51,434 bases of DNA from Lentimicrobiaceae bacterium. GTDB taxonomy: Bacteria > Bacteroidota > Bacteroidia > Bacteroidales > JAGONC01. Below, piece after piece: positions 1-8,803 of the stretch (the stretch's first letter is position 1; each line of letters begins with the position of its first letter). A program made the translations under genes and the position numbers. The notes beneath the pieces are model-generated. The model searched no databases. It was not told where the DNA came from and saw nothing but the letters and a program-made list of their open reading frames with translations. Location of the stretch: the NCBI GenBank assembly GCA_017993235.1, contig JAGONC010000023.1:1-51434 (forward strand), given 5' to 3'.

Positions 1-880
1 TTCCGTTCACTGTCTGTTGTTTGTTCATTGTCAGATGATAGAAATATACTCCTTCAGATAATCCTTTAACATTCCACTGCACCTGGTGTTTACCTGCAGG
101 TTGTGTTTCATGGATTAGCACTCCAACCTCCTGCCCAAGGTGATTGACGATAGTTAAATGGATCACTCCTGGCTCTGGCAATTCGTATTTAAAAGTTGTA
201 TAATCACTGAATGGATTTGGCGATACGACGATCTTTTGATCCAACGTGTTTTTATCAATCCCGGTAGTATTAAAAAAGCATTCGTAAGCCCAATAGAATT
301 GTTTATATTTTAGTATACCATCTTCAAAAAAACAATTCAGCCAATACCATAAATCAGCCCCACCAATCCCCTCAGTGACCTTTGTCAGCCCCCGTGCACT
401 TCCAATACCCTCAATCCATTCTTCAGAATCAAACAAACAATCCAGGATTATTCTTTTTTTTAGCTCGCCATTCAACAGTACGACTGTATCAATTGACTCC
501 ACAATTATTGGAAAACAGAACTTTACAAAATTGAATGTATCACCCACCTCCAAATTAAAATTGTATAGCATATATTCATCATCACCCCACGCGGGATCCT
601 TAAAATAAACGATTTTGTCTTCTTCCCTCATCCAGCCCCTTAATCCCCAGTTAGTCAGAGATGTATCCTCGGTTTGAAATAATTTCTTATACTCATAGCC
701 GTCTATTATCGTGTCATCCTGAAATCTGTAAGCAGTTGTAAATCCCGGACCGAAATTCATATATTCAGCATCAACCCATAACTTATTGGTATCAACAATA
801 ATTTGGGAATAAGTAACTGGTAAGAGAAGTAAAGAACTAAATAGCAGTATGAGCCTTCTCATAGAGATTGTTTTATACAT
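1..880 (-). CDS. T9SS sorting-domain secreted protein, C-terminus cut by window edge
   Basis: The reading frame is open from the ATG at 880 down to base 1, so the C-terminal end lies outside the window. An in-frame ATG at 862 gives the cleaner signal peptide (MRRLILLFSSLLLLPVTYSQ) and is an equally good start. The body is rich in acidic and aromatic residues and has no recognisable catalytic domain. Near the window edge comes an SPNPFSDYTTF segment followed by beta-strand-rich sequence ending in EGVYFYHL, which is the usual layout of a T9SS type A sorting domain. The motif EEWIEGIGS is shared with the next gene (1051-1944, ESWIEGIGS), so the two are paralogues in tandem. Inferred role: exported, possibly surface-attached protein of unknown function. 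Confidence 0.75.
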   Translation of the reverse strand, partial: MYKTISMRRLILLFSSLLLLPVTYSQIIVDTNKLWVDAEYMNFGPGFTTAYRFQDDTIIDGYEYKKLFQTEDTSLTNWGLRGWMREEDKIVYFKDPAWGDDEYMLYNFNLEVGDTFNFVKFCFPIIVESIDTVVLLNGELKKRIILDCLFDSEEWIEGIGSARGLTKVTEGIGGADLWYWLNCFFEDGILKYKQFYWAYECFFNTTGIDKNTLDQKIVVSPNPFSDYTTFKYELPEPGVIHLTIVNHLGQEVGVLIHETQPAGKHQVQWNVKGLSEGVYFYHLTMNKQQTVNG

Positions 881-898
881 TTCTGAAACCCGAGCGCC

Positions 899-913
899 GC
901 GCCTTGGCCCGGG
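899..913. repeat. 15-bp direct repeat, copy 1
   Basis: GCGCCTTGGCCCGGG occurs here and again at 1990-2004, each time a short distance upstream of one of the two paralogous T9SS genes. It is most simply read as duplicated 5' flanking sequence. The rest of 881-1050 holds degenerate AATTGTC/GACAATT repeats and no gene. Confidence 0.7.
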
Positions 914-1050
914 CCGATCTAATTGTCGATTGTCAGTTTTCAATTGTCAATGGTCGAAGTCACATCACATAGAAAATTGACAATGCCGAATAGACAATCG
1001 AAAATTATTTCCCCGGGCTGGCTGATGCGCATAGATTAGTATACGTTTAG

Positions 1051-1944
1051 TTAATTAATTATCAATTTATTGTAAAGGATTGAGTTGTTCTGGAAATTAA
1101 CTTTAAGAAAATAGATTCCTTGCTGGAAATTACCAAGTTGCAATTGAGTCTCTTTGGTATTCATTTTCTGCCGTGACGTAACCATTCGTCCTGTTATATC
1201 ATATAATTTAATCGCATTTATATTTTCATCAGATCTTATCGTGACAAATGATTGGTATTTGACTGGATTTGGATACACCAGGAACAGATCTTCATTCTTT
1301 TCTGGGTCATCGATTGAGACATAGTAATTAAAACAAGGGACATCTTCTTCATTCAAATATAAAGTGTTGTCATATTCTTGAAAACAAATCAGTTCAAGAA
1401 AGCAGACACATAAGACACAAGAGTAGTATGGATACAATAATCCTGAAACACTTCCAATTCCTTCAATCCAAGACTCTTCGGGACCCCAATCAAAATTAAT
1501 TCTTCTTCTGTAACTATTGTCTTGTAATAATACAGAATCAACAGATACAACCGTCATATATTGATTTAGCAGTGTATCGCATTCAGCAGCCAGGCAAGCT
1601 GTGACAATAGTATCGCCAACATTTAGGTTAAAATCATATAGAAGGACACTATGATCGCACCAAGTGTAATAAAGATATATCCGTTTGTTTTCTTCTCTTA
1701 ATCCACCAACATAGGAAATCGAAGAACCATCGTTAGAGTAAATTTTAGTATATGAATAATCATCTATAACCGTGTCTCTCTGTAAAAAGTAAGTCCTCTT
1801 ACAATATGCCGGTGGATCACATTGACCTTGATGAAATTCAATTTCATTCCAATAGGCATTGGAATCTGGAAATAACACATAAGTTTGCGCAAATGATAAT
1901 ATTGAAGTTATGATCAAGCTTGTGATTAGAATTACCTTTTTCAT
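1051..1944 (-). CDS. T9SS sorting-domain secreted protein
   Basis: 297 residues. Residues 1-19 form a signal peptide (MKKVILITSLIITSILSFA, cleavage before QTY). Residues 20-215 are a Cys- and Tyr-rich body without a domain I recognise. A T9SS type A sorting domain begins with LVYPNP (222-227) and ends QQGIYFLKVNFQ...KLIIN. The central ESWIEGIGSVSGL segment matches the gene at 1-880, which shows paralogy. Several cysteines (C42, C47, C96, C117 and a cluster at 176-187) suggest disulphides outside the cytoplasm. Known for the family: such cargo crosses the outer membrane by T9SS and is secreted or anchored. Its specific function is unknown. Confidence 0.8.
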   Translation of the reverse strand: MKKVILITSLIITSILSFAQTYVLFPDSNAYWNEIEFHQGQCDPPAYCKRTYFLQRDTVIDDYSYTKIYSNDGSSISYVGGLREENKRIYLYYTWCDHSVLLYDFNLNVGDTIVTACLAAECDTLLNQYMTVVSVDSVLLQDNSYRRRINFDWGPEESWIEGIGSVSGLLYPYYSCVLCVCFLELICFQEYDNTLYLNEEDVPCFNYYVSIDDPEKNEDLFLVYPNPVKYQSFVTIRSDENINAIKLYDITGRMVTSRQKMNTKETQLQLGNFQQGIYFLKVNFQNNSILYNKLIIN

Positions 1945-1989
1945 GTTTAATGATCCTGAATTAATAAATGACCGCCGACGTCGTGCATA

Positions 1990-2004
1990 GCGCCTTGGCC
2001 CGGG
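1990..2004. repeat. 15-bp direct repeat, copy 2
   Basis: Second copy of GCGCCTTGGCCCGGG (first at 899-913), located upstream of the 1051-1944 gene on its 5' side. Supports duplication of gene plus upstream flank. Confidence 0.7.
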
Positions 2005-2146
2005 AACGTACTGGCTCTGTAAAGGTAGCGATTTGTGGTCGCGTTTGCAAATAGATTTTCACGCAAGCGAGGGATCTTCTCCGCACCGCACAATCTCAGT
2101 TAAACCCTTGACTATCAATGGTTTTTTTATGGGGGTGTGCAACTTA

Positions 2147-2191
2147 TCCAGCCCCTATCCCCTGGCCCCTTTCCCCACCCGGGGAAAGGGG
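2147..2191. repeat. GC-rich palindromic repeat
   Basis: Perfect 11-bp arms CCCCTTTCCCC (2166-2176) and GGGGAAAGGGG (2181-2191) with a 4-nt loop, preceded by a CAGCCCC-TATCCCCTGG stretch. It resembles the larger palindrome at 3838-3895 and the one at 25251-25300. The open frame upstream of 2452 crosses this repeat and is not considered coding. The rest of 1945-2451 shows no gene. Confidence 0.7.
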
Positions 2192-2402
2192 AATTTCAGC
2201 CAAAAGGTGCGCAACAAATGGGTATTTGTTCGCTGGCGGCGGCAGGATATTTAACACTGACGGGCTTCTGCGCATCCGTTATAATCCTTTTTTCATCTTT
2301 TCCGCTGATCCATACTGATCTATTCTCAATGGTCCTTTCTGCGAAAGTAGAAATCCGTTTCTCTGCGAAAAGTGTCTTCATGCAATTTAATTTCGATTTC
2401 AT

Positions 2403-2410
2403 TATATTTG
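2403..2410 (+). promoter_or_regulatory. -7 promoter box TATATTTG
   Basis: Exact match to the Bacteroidota -7 consensus TAnnTTTG, 41 nt before the ATG of the FISUMP gene at 2452. This also supports 2452 over starts further upstream. Confidence 0.5.
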
Positions 2411-2451
2411 ACGATCAATATATTTACCCCCCAGACCAATTCTTACACACC

Positions 2452-3789
2452 ATGTCCAAGAAATTATTCCTTGTTACATTGTTTACAATCATGACTTTGG
2501 GATTATATTCCCAGTGTTCAGCCATTGAACTGACCTTCACGGCTGTGGACAGCGCGGCCTATGTTCAATTAGACCACATAAAAATCATGAACCGCACCCA
2601 GGGGAGTGAAACCATCACGTACTGGCCTGACACCACAATATCCCTTGAAATCAAGCCAGGAGATTTGTTGCTCTTTGTCGGTTACGCTAATCTCCCTGTG
2701 GGCATTGAGGAAACGAATAATGAGGCTTCCTCATTTGAGTTTTATCAAAACTATCCGAATCCAATGGGAGACCAGAGTGAAATCTCTATGTTCATTCCAC
2801 ATACAGGAAAAGTCCATATGATGATAACTGACTTGCAGGGGAGGGTCGTTCTTCGAACTGACCGGCAACTTGATGAAGGATATCATTCCTTCAGGTTCCA
2901 ACCGGGGGGAGGCAACCTTTACTTCCTCACAGCCCATTGGAATGGAATAAGCCGGAGCATACAGATGATCTCAACAGGGATGCAGAATGGCAAGAGCTGC
3001 CGGTTGGACTATGTGGGATCTCAATCAGGAGAACCTGTTTTGAAGAACTCTTTGCAAGTCAATGATTTCATTGTCCGTCAATCAGGAATATTGGATGCAC
3101 CGGAGGGAAATACCACCTATGCCTTCCAATTCGCCACCAACATCCCCTGCCTGGGAACTCCTACGGTGGAGTACGAAGGACAGGTGTACAATACGATACA
3201 GATCTTCAGCCAATGCTGGCTTAAGGAGAATCTGAATGTAGGCACGATGATCAATGGAACCATTGAACAATCGGACAATGGAACAATAGAAAAGCACTGT
3301 TACAACAACGAACCCGACAGTTGCACCAAATACGGTGGCCTTTACCAGTGGAACGAGATGATGCAGTATACCACACAACAAGGCACCCAGGGCATCTGCC
3401 CTCCGGGCTGGCACCTGCCCACTGATGAAGAATGGAAGGTGCTGGAAGGGGCGGTGGACAGCCAGTATGGGATCGGAAACAATACCTGGGATGATTGGGA
3501 ATTCCGTGGCCTTGATGCCGGGACGAACCTGAAGGCCACCAGTAGCTGGAATGAAAATGGCAACGGCACCGACCTGTTAGGCTTCTCAGGTCTGCCCGGT
3601 GGTATCCGCTACAGCGATGGTGTCTTCTTCAATGTCGGCGACTACGGCACGTGGTGGACGTCGACGGAGAACTTTGACTCTGTGTGGTACCGTTACTTCA
3701 GTTACATCAACCCGGAAGTAGGCCGGGGCAGCTACTTCAAGGTACTCGGTTATAGTGTTCGTTGCCTCAGGGATCATTGGGCTAATTGA
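2452..3789 (+). CDS. FISUMP-domain secreted protein
   Basis: 445 residues from the ATG at 2452, chosen because it begins a signal peptide (MSKKLFLVTLFTIMTLGLYS) downstream of a -7 box; the longer open frame runs back through a palindromic repeat. A middle segment beginning FEFYQNYPNP looks like a T9SS-type sorting fold (beta strands, then GGNLYFLTAHW), but here it is internal. The C-terminal ~190 residues match the FISUMP (Fibrobacter succinogenes major paralogous) domain: CWLKENLNVG, GGLYQWNEMMQY, CPPGWHLPTDEEW, TWWTSTE, GYSVRCLRD. Known for the family: secreted or surface paralogues of unknown molecular function. The stop TGA lies inside an AATTGACAATTTGAC repeat. Confidence 0.8.
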   Translation: MSKKLFLVTLFTIMTLGLYSQCSAIELTFTAVDSAAYVQLDHIKIMNRTQGSETITYWPDTTISLEIKPGDLLLFVGYANLPVGIEETNNEASSFEFYQNYPNPMGDQSEISMFIPHTGKVHMMITDLQGRVVLRTDRQLDEGYHSFRFQPGGGNLYFLTAHWNGISRSIQMISTGMQNGKSCRLDYVGSQSGEPVLKNSLQVNDFIVRQSGILDAPEGNTTYAFQFATNIPCLGTPTVEYEGQVYNTIQIFSQCWLKENLNVGTMINGTIEQSDNGTIEKHCYNNEPDSCTKYGGLYQWNEMMQYTTQQGTQGICPPGWHLPTDEEWKVLEGAVDSQYGIGNNTWDDWEFRGLDAGTNLKATSSWNENGNGTDLLGFSGLPGGIRYSDGVFFNVGDYGTWWTSTENFDSVWYRYFSYINPEVGRGSYFKVLGYSVRCLRDHWAN

Positions 3790-3837
3790 CAATTTGACAT
3801 CCGTAACGTAATCGGAAGCTGGTTATCCTGACGAATC

Positions 3838-3895
3838 CAGCCCCCATCCCCTGCCCCTTCCCCCGGGTGGGGGAAGGGGCAGGGGATGGGGGCTG
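3838..3895. repeat. 58-bp perfect palindrome (REP-like)
   Basis: Two perfectly complementary 27-nt arms (3838-3864 and 3869-3895) separated by GGGT. The arms carry CAGCCCCC-ATCCCC-TGCCCC blocks. It would form a very stable hairpin downstream of the FISUMP gene and could act as a terminator, but no T-tract follows directly. The related palindrome at 2147-2191 lies on the other side of the same gene, so the gene is bracketed by them. Nothing else is seen in 3790-4041. Confidence 0.8.
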
Positions 3896-4041
3896 AAGAT
3901 TCCCCTCCCATTACAATCTATTTCCAACCTTCAATTTTCATCTGCGATTACTTAAATTGCAGATGATCTTGCTAATAAGTTGTTGATTCATCATAATTAG
4001 ACCTTTAAATCAATACACTGGTTTGTTTAAACCTTTCCTGA

Positions 4042-4233
4042 GTGAAAGAACAACGCAAACTGGCTGCCATCATGTTCACCGACATCGTCGGCTATTCCGC
4101 CCTGATGTCGAAGGATGAAAAACGTGCGATAGCTATTCTGGAGAAGAACAGGATCCTACATAATATTCCCAAATCCAATAAGACCAGGGAAATCCTGGAT
4201 TGGTGCGACAAATATCTGGGACCTGTGAAATAA
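4042..4233 (+). pseudogene. truncated class III adenylate cyclase N-terminus fused to an unrelated tail
   Basis: A GTG-start frame encodes 63 residues. The first ~35 (LAAIMFTDIVGYSALMSKDEK then ILEKNR) are almost identical to the start of the cyclase at 44940-47612. Over 63 aligned bases from CTGGCTGCC I count 6 mismatches. After residue ~36 the similarity stops and the sequence becomes HNIPKSNKTREILDWCDKYLGPVK, which resembles the extreme C-terminus of some alpha/beta hydrolase or S9 peptidase proteins (tentative). The fragment keeps only the first metal-binding Asp and cannot be an active cyclase. I read it as a deletion scar joining the start of one gene to the end of another. 4234-4374 shows no gene. 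Confidence 0.6.
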
Positions 4234-4272
4234 AACATTATCGTACCCTTTGGTATAAAGACAAACACTTAA

Positions 4273-5187
<915 letters not shown>

Positions 5188-5206
5188 AGCGATCATAGAA
5201 CTACCT

Positions 5207-5665
5207 ATGGGCATCATACCCGTTGCCGGGATTCCTCTGGAAGTAAATGAATTCAGGAGATTCAGGGTGCTGAATGATATGCAGGCGGACATAAGCGATA
5301 AGTTTTCATTGCTGGGCCTACTGATGTACCAGAACCTCGACAACGGTCAATCGCCCACCAATATGTTGAACTGGTATTCGGCCGGATTACGGCCAGCCTA
5401 TCACCTGAACAGATATTTTTCCATCGTGGGTGAATTTGGATTCGACTATACAAGCCAGTCGGATGCCAATGAAGGATTTCTGTTGAAAATGACCCTTGCC
5501 CCTCAGGTATCTCCGTTGAATAAAATCCTAAGCCGGCCGGCCATCCGTGTTTACTTTACCTATGCGATCTGGTCGGATGACTTCACAGGTCTGGTGGCAA
5601 CCTCATCTTTTCCCGATCAGCATCAGGGCCTTTCCTTTGGAATCCAGATGGAATCGTGGTGGTAA
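5207..5665 (+). CDS. lamB: maltoporin (LamB-like), C-terminal part, frameshifted
   Basis: Continuation of the maltoporin begun at 4375, in the +1-shifted frame; that frame is coding from about 5157, so the ATG at 5207 is only the first Met after the shift. Family blocks are FRRFRVLNDMQ, LMYQNLDNG, NMLNWYSAGLRPAY, EFGFDYTSQ, LKMTLAPQ, SRPAIRVYFTYAIW and the C-terminal GIQMESWW. E. coli LamB has MYQDINWDNDNG, WWTVGIRPMY, SRPAIRVFATYAKW and ends FGAQMEIWW. The final Trp is the usual barrel-assembly signal for an outer-membrane protein. Nothing upstream suggests a separate initiation site, so I infer one broken gene. 5666-5783 shows no gene. Confidence 0.75.
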   Translation: MGIIPVAGIPLEVNEFRRFRVLNDMQADISDKFSLLGLLMYQNLDNGQSPTNMLNWYSAGLRPAYHLNRYFSIVGEFGFDYTSQSDANEGFLLKMTLAPQVSPLNKILSRPAIRVYFTYAIWSDDFTGLVATSSFPDQHQGLSFGIQMESWW

Positions 5666-5783
5666 CCACACCCAAAAATTTAATGTTTCTCTGTCCAGTT
5701 AAAACTTGAAAAAATTAAAGAGGGAGACTCGCTGAAAAACCATATAGTATAAGAGAAGGGACGTATTGTCCATCCATTTACCT

Positions 5784-8315
5784 TCAGGGTGTGACCAACA
5801 GCTTTTTTACCTCACTGATCTCATCGCAGATGAACCGGTAAAGATACATGCCCGGAAGCAGTTCCCCGGGCTGAAACGCCAGATGATGGATGCCTGCTGT
5901 CTGAAATTGACCGTCAACTTTTCTGACTAGGCTGCCCTTTGCATCGTAGATCATGAGACTCACCATTCCCGGCCGCTCCAGAACATAACTGAGCAGGGAA
6001 GGATCCTGTAAAGGATTGGGAAAAATCCGGACGGTTTCTGCATCGGTTTGTACCGGTTCCTCTTCCGTGCCTACATAGGATCCGAAAAACTCCAGTATTC
6101 GCTGCAACACTTCAAGCCGTTTTTCCAGTTCATTGATACCTTCAAATCCGAAACCAAAGAACACGGTTTTATATACAGGGCTTTGATAACTGATGGCAGC
6201 GCCGGTGGCGGATGAGAAATACTGAAAAACCACCTCACCGCCACTGACCGGTTCCAGCTCACTCATGGATAACTGGTACATGGCATCCATGCCCTGATTG
6301 AAGGTCAGATACAAATTGTCGCCAATGGGATCACCCGGAGTTCCAATCAGGGTATCCTGGCCGGTATAGGTGTCATTGATATGTTTCACATGCAGGTAAT
6401 CCTTCAGAAAAGGGCTTTCCTCCAAATCCTCACTGATATTTTGCCCCGAAAGAAACAAATTGCCTCCGTTTTCAAGATACTGCGAAAGCACTTCCTGGTT
6501 GTAAGGCGTTAGGGTTTGTTCCTCCTGGAAACCGGTGAACCAGATTACGACCGGAAAATTCGAGATGAATTCCGGGGAGGGTTCTCCCATCACATTCAAA
6601 TTGTAAGAGTATGCCTCGTGCTGCAGTTTTTTCAATGCATATGTATACCAGGAAATAGGCTGGATAAACATCCCATCGAAGCTAATGCCGTCATTCACCA
6701 GCAGGATGTCAGGATTGCCGATCTCCAGATTCAGATAGGTCTCGTAAAGGTTCGATTTCCCAAAGGAGATGTTCAGGCCAAACATGGAAGAATAGGGTTG
6801 GATTTCTGATCCAACATGGATCATAAATGGAATATTTAAAGTTTTCTTTACTTCCAGATATTCCATCATTCCTAAGGGCGATTCAGCCACTTCGATACTG
6901 ATGTTGGGGTCATCCGAACATAGGATGAGGTGAACATCCTGAATGGCTGAGGTGATGTTTATATTGTTACGGATACCCAGGGTGATGGTTGCCTCTTCTC
7001 CCGGTTCCAGGACCTGGTCTCCATCTGAATCGGAAAGAGCGAGTGCTTCAACAGAGAATGGTTTATAATGATACGAATAGTTTAACAGAAGATACTCCGT
7101 GAACCAACTCCAGTCAGAGTTTGAACTATTCCCGATACAGATCATTCCGGATTGCCTGTCCCAGCTGAAACCATATTCACCCTGAGCTCCGGGAAAGCTA
7201 CCTCCATGACTGAAAAAACCATAGTTAAAATTCCATATCAATCCCAGCAGGTCAGGATAGGTTTTCTCGGGGTATTGCAGGGTAGTGATCAGATCGATGG
7301 TACTCTCCTTAAGGATCTGGACCTGATCCAGGGAACCCCCGTTCATGTACATTGCAAGTATTTTGGAGAGATTCACCGCGCTGGTTCTAAGGGTCCCTGC
7401 CGGATAGACGGGAAATCCAGCGTGCGGGGTGGGAATCAGGACATCGCTCTGGTGGATGTAAGGTGTAGCGATCCATGAGGAATCCAGATTTTCGAGACGA
7501 AAGGAGGTCTGCTCCATCCCCAGGGGACCAAAAATGTGCTGCTGGCAGTAGGATTCAAAATCCATTCCGAGGAGCACCTCAACGATGAAAGCCAGTAATG
7601 AAACGCCCACATTGGAATAGTTATATGTTGTTTGTGGAGGTACCTGCAAATAACTTTGGGAAGAGTTGTACATACCACCTTCAAGAAGATAGGATTGTAA
7701 AAAATCCTGCAAAGCAATGGGTGAATCGTATCCGTAAGTTACCAGATCGTTCAGAAGGGTCAGATCATCGTTAATGGATGAAAGATGGGTCATCAGGTGA
7801 CGGAATGTGATGATGCTGTCAGGAAAGGATGGATTGTATACCTCAAAGGGTAAATAATCATTGATATTATCATCCAGTTTAAACAAACCGTTCTCATAGA
7901 GTTGCATGCAGGCAGTTAAAACAATCGTTTTGGAGATGGAGGCCGTAAGGAAAATCGTAGAATCACTCACGGGAACCGCCTGTTCAATATTGGCGTAGCC
8001 GAAGTGTTTTTTCCAGTACAAATCGCCGTTCTCTAAAAAACATAGGGAAATACCCGGTATCATTGCTTCTTCCATGATCCAGGTAATCCATTCCTCAAAA
8101 GAAGACGGATCCATGCTCCGGATGTAATCGCAGGGTCCATCGTCCCTGTCAGGGGGCAAAAAAGTTTCCATGGATTCAAAAAAGGTTCTTTCCGCTGCTT
8201 TCTCCTGTATTGTATGATTTCGGAAAAAAAAATCTTGTCCGTGGAGCGTCATGGGATGGATCAGGCAACTACATGCTATCAGCAGATAAGTGATATTCGT
8301 TCTATAGGTCAACAT
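5784..8315 (-). CDS. class C beta-lactamase-fold serine hydrolase with T9SS sorting domain
   Basis: 843 residues with a signal peptide to about residue 26 (MTLHGQ). Residues ~70-410 form a beta-lactamase/transpeptidase-like domain (class C, esterase or D-aminopeptidase group) with S126-I-S-K129, Y233-S-N235 and H370-G-G372 as the three active-site motifs. Residues ~425-540 look like a beta-sandwich (DSDGDQVLEPGEEATITLGIRN). Residues ~545-750 (ILLVNDG to FFGFGFEGI) resemble a ThuA/GATase-like domain used in extracellular multidomain proteins. The C-terminus is a T9SS type A domain starting RIFPNPLQDPS and ending GMYLYRF...KKLLVTP. Inferred: secreted or surface-anchored hydrolase acting on peptides or esters; the substrate is unknown. 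A -7 box lies 59 nt upstream. Confidence 0.85.
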   Translation of the reverse strand: MLTYRTNITYLLIACSCLIHPMTLHGQDFFFRNHTIQEKAAERTFFESMETFLPPDRDDGPCDYIRSMDPSSFEEWITWIMEEAMIPGISLCFLENGDLYWKKHFGYANIEQAVPVSDSTIFLTASISKTIVLTACMQLYENGLFKLDDNINDYLPFEVYNPSFPDSIITFRHLMTHLSSINDDLTLLNDLVTYGYDSPIALQDFLQSYLLEGGMYNSSQSYLQVPPQTTYNYSNVGVSLLAFIVEVLLGMDFESYCQQHIFGPLGMEQTSFRLENLDSSWIATPYIHQSDVLIPTPHAGFPVYPAGTLRTSAVNLSKILAMYMNGGSLDQVQILKESTIDLITTLQYPEKTYPDLLGLIWNFNYGFFSHGGSFPGAQGEYGFSWDRQSGMICIGNSSNSDWSWFTEYLLLNYSYHYKPFSVEALALSDSDGDQVLEPGEEATITLGIRNNINITSAIQDVHLILCSDDPNISIEVAESPLGMMEYLEVKKTLNIPFMIHVGSEIQPYSSMFGLNISFGKSNLYETYLNLEIGNPDILLVNDGISFDGMFIQPISWYTYALKKLQHEAYSYNLNVMGEPSPEFISNFPVVIWFTGFQEEQTLTPYNQEVLSQYLENGGNLFLSGQNISEDLEESPFLKDYLHVKHINDTYTGQDTLIGTPGDPIGDNLYLTFNQGMDAMYQLSMSELEPVSGGEVVFQYFSSATGAAISYQSPVYKTVFFGFGFEGINELEKRLEVLQRILEFFGSYVGTEEEPVQTDAETVRIFPNPLQDPSLLSYVLERPGMVSLMIYDAKGSLVRKVDGQFQTAGIHHLAFQPGELLPGMYLYRFICDEISEVKKLLVTP

Positions 8316-8373
8316 GAGATCGGGAATTTCAACGAAAATTTGTCAGAACAAATCCGATAGGATCTTACTCCTG

Positions 8374-8381
8374 CAAATCTA
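8374..8381 (-). promoter_or_regulatory. -7 promoter box TAGATTTG
   Basis: CAAATCTA on the + strand, i.e. TAGATTTG reading towards the serine hydrolase gene that starts at 8315. Exact match to the Bacteroidota -7 consensus at a sensible distance. Confidence 0.5.
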
Positions 8382-8391
8382 AGAAAAATCC

Positions 8392-8634
8392 TTACAGGTC
8401 GGCCTGGTCCTGAAAATTGGTCGGTTTCACAATCCGGATGATCGCATTTCTGTCCTCCACTCCTTCCAGATAGATCCTGACCAATCCACTATTGACCGAT
8501 ATGACATGCGACATAGGTGGCCCTTGCTTCCGGATGGTTTAGCCTTTTTTGAACCTGATGGTGATTTTATTGTCCCTGACCAGTGACAGCTCTTCGTCGT
8601 TCAGTAAAGAGAATAAGGGAGACCTCAAATGGCA
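8392..8634 (-). pseudogene. Crp/Fnr-family regulator, N-terminal remnant with in-frame stop
   Basis: Translating the minus strand from 8634 gives CHLRSPLFSLLNDEELSL, then VRDNKITIRFKKG, a TAA, then TIRKQGPPMSHVISVNSG, LVRIYLEG and IIRIVKP, and a TAA at 8392-8394. This is the typical start of a Bacteroidota Crp/Fnr regulator: the CxLRSPLF lead-in and the cyclic-nucleotide-binding beta-roll blocks FKKGxTIxKQG and GLVxxYLEG. The in-frame stop falls where Glu normally stands (FKKGE). The second half of the roll and the whole helix-turn-helix are missing. It lies just downstream of the glycyl radical enzyme operon, so the lost regulator may once have controlled it by redox or oxygen (inference). 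I see no further gene in 8635-8803. Confidence 0.65.
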
Positions 8635-8803
8635 TCAGGGGTATTTCAAATCTGTATTACTGCAGTAATCGGTCATTCCGGTACGCAGTAGAAACGCCAG
8701 GTGAATGATCGATGCCGAAGTAGTGATGACTGACATTTCAGCAGATCAGTTTGGCCGTCATATACAATCACTTACCCCGATGATCTCCCATCTGCCCGCT
8801 CAG

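Noticed and set aside
2137..2451. N-terminal extension of the FISUMP frame
   Set aside because: The frame continues upstream of 2452 through a palindromic repeat and past a -7 promoter box; 2452 starts a clean signal peptide.
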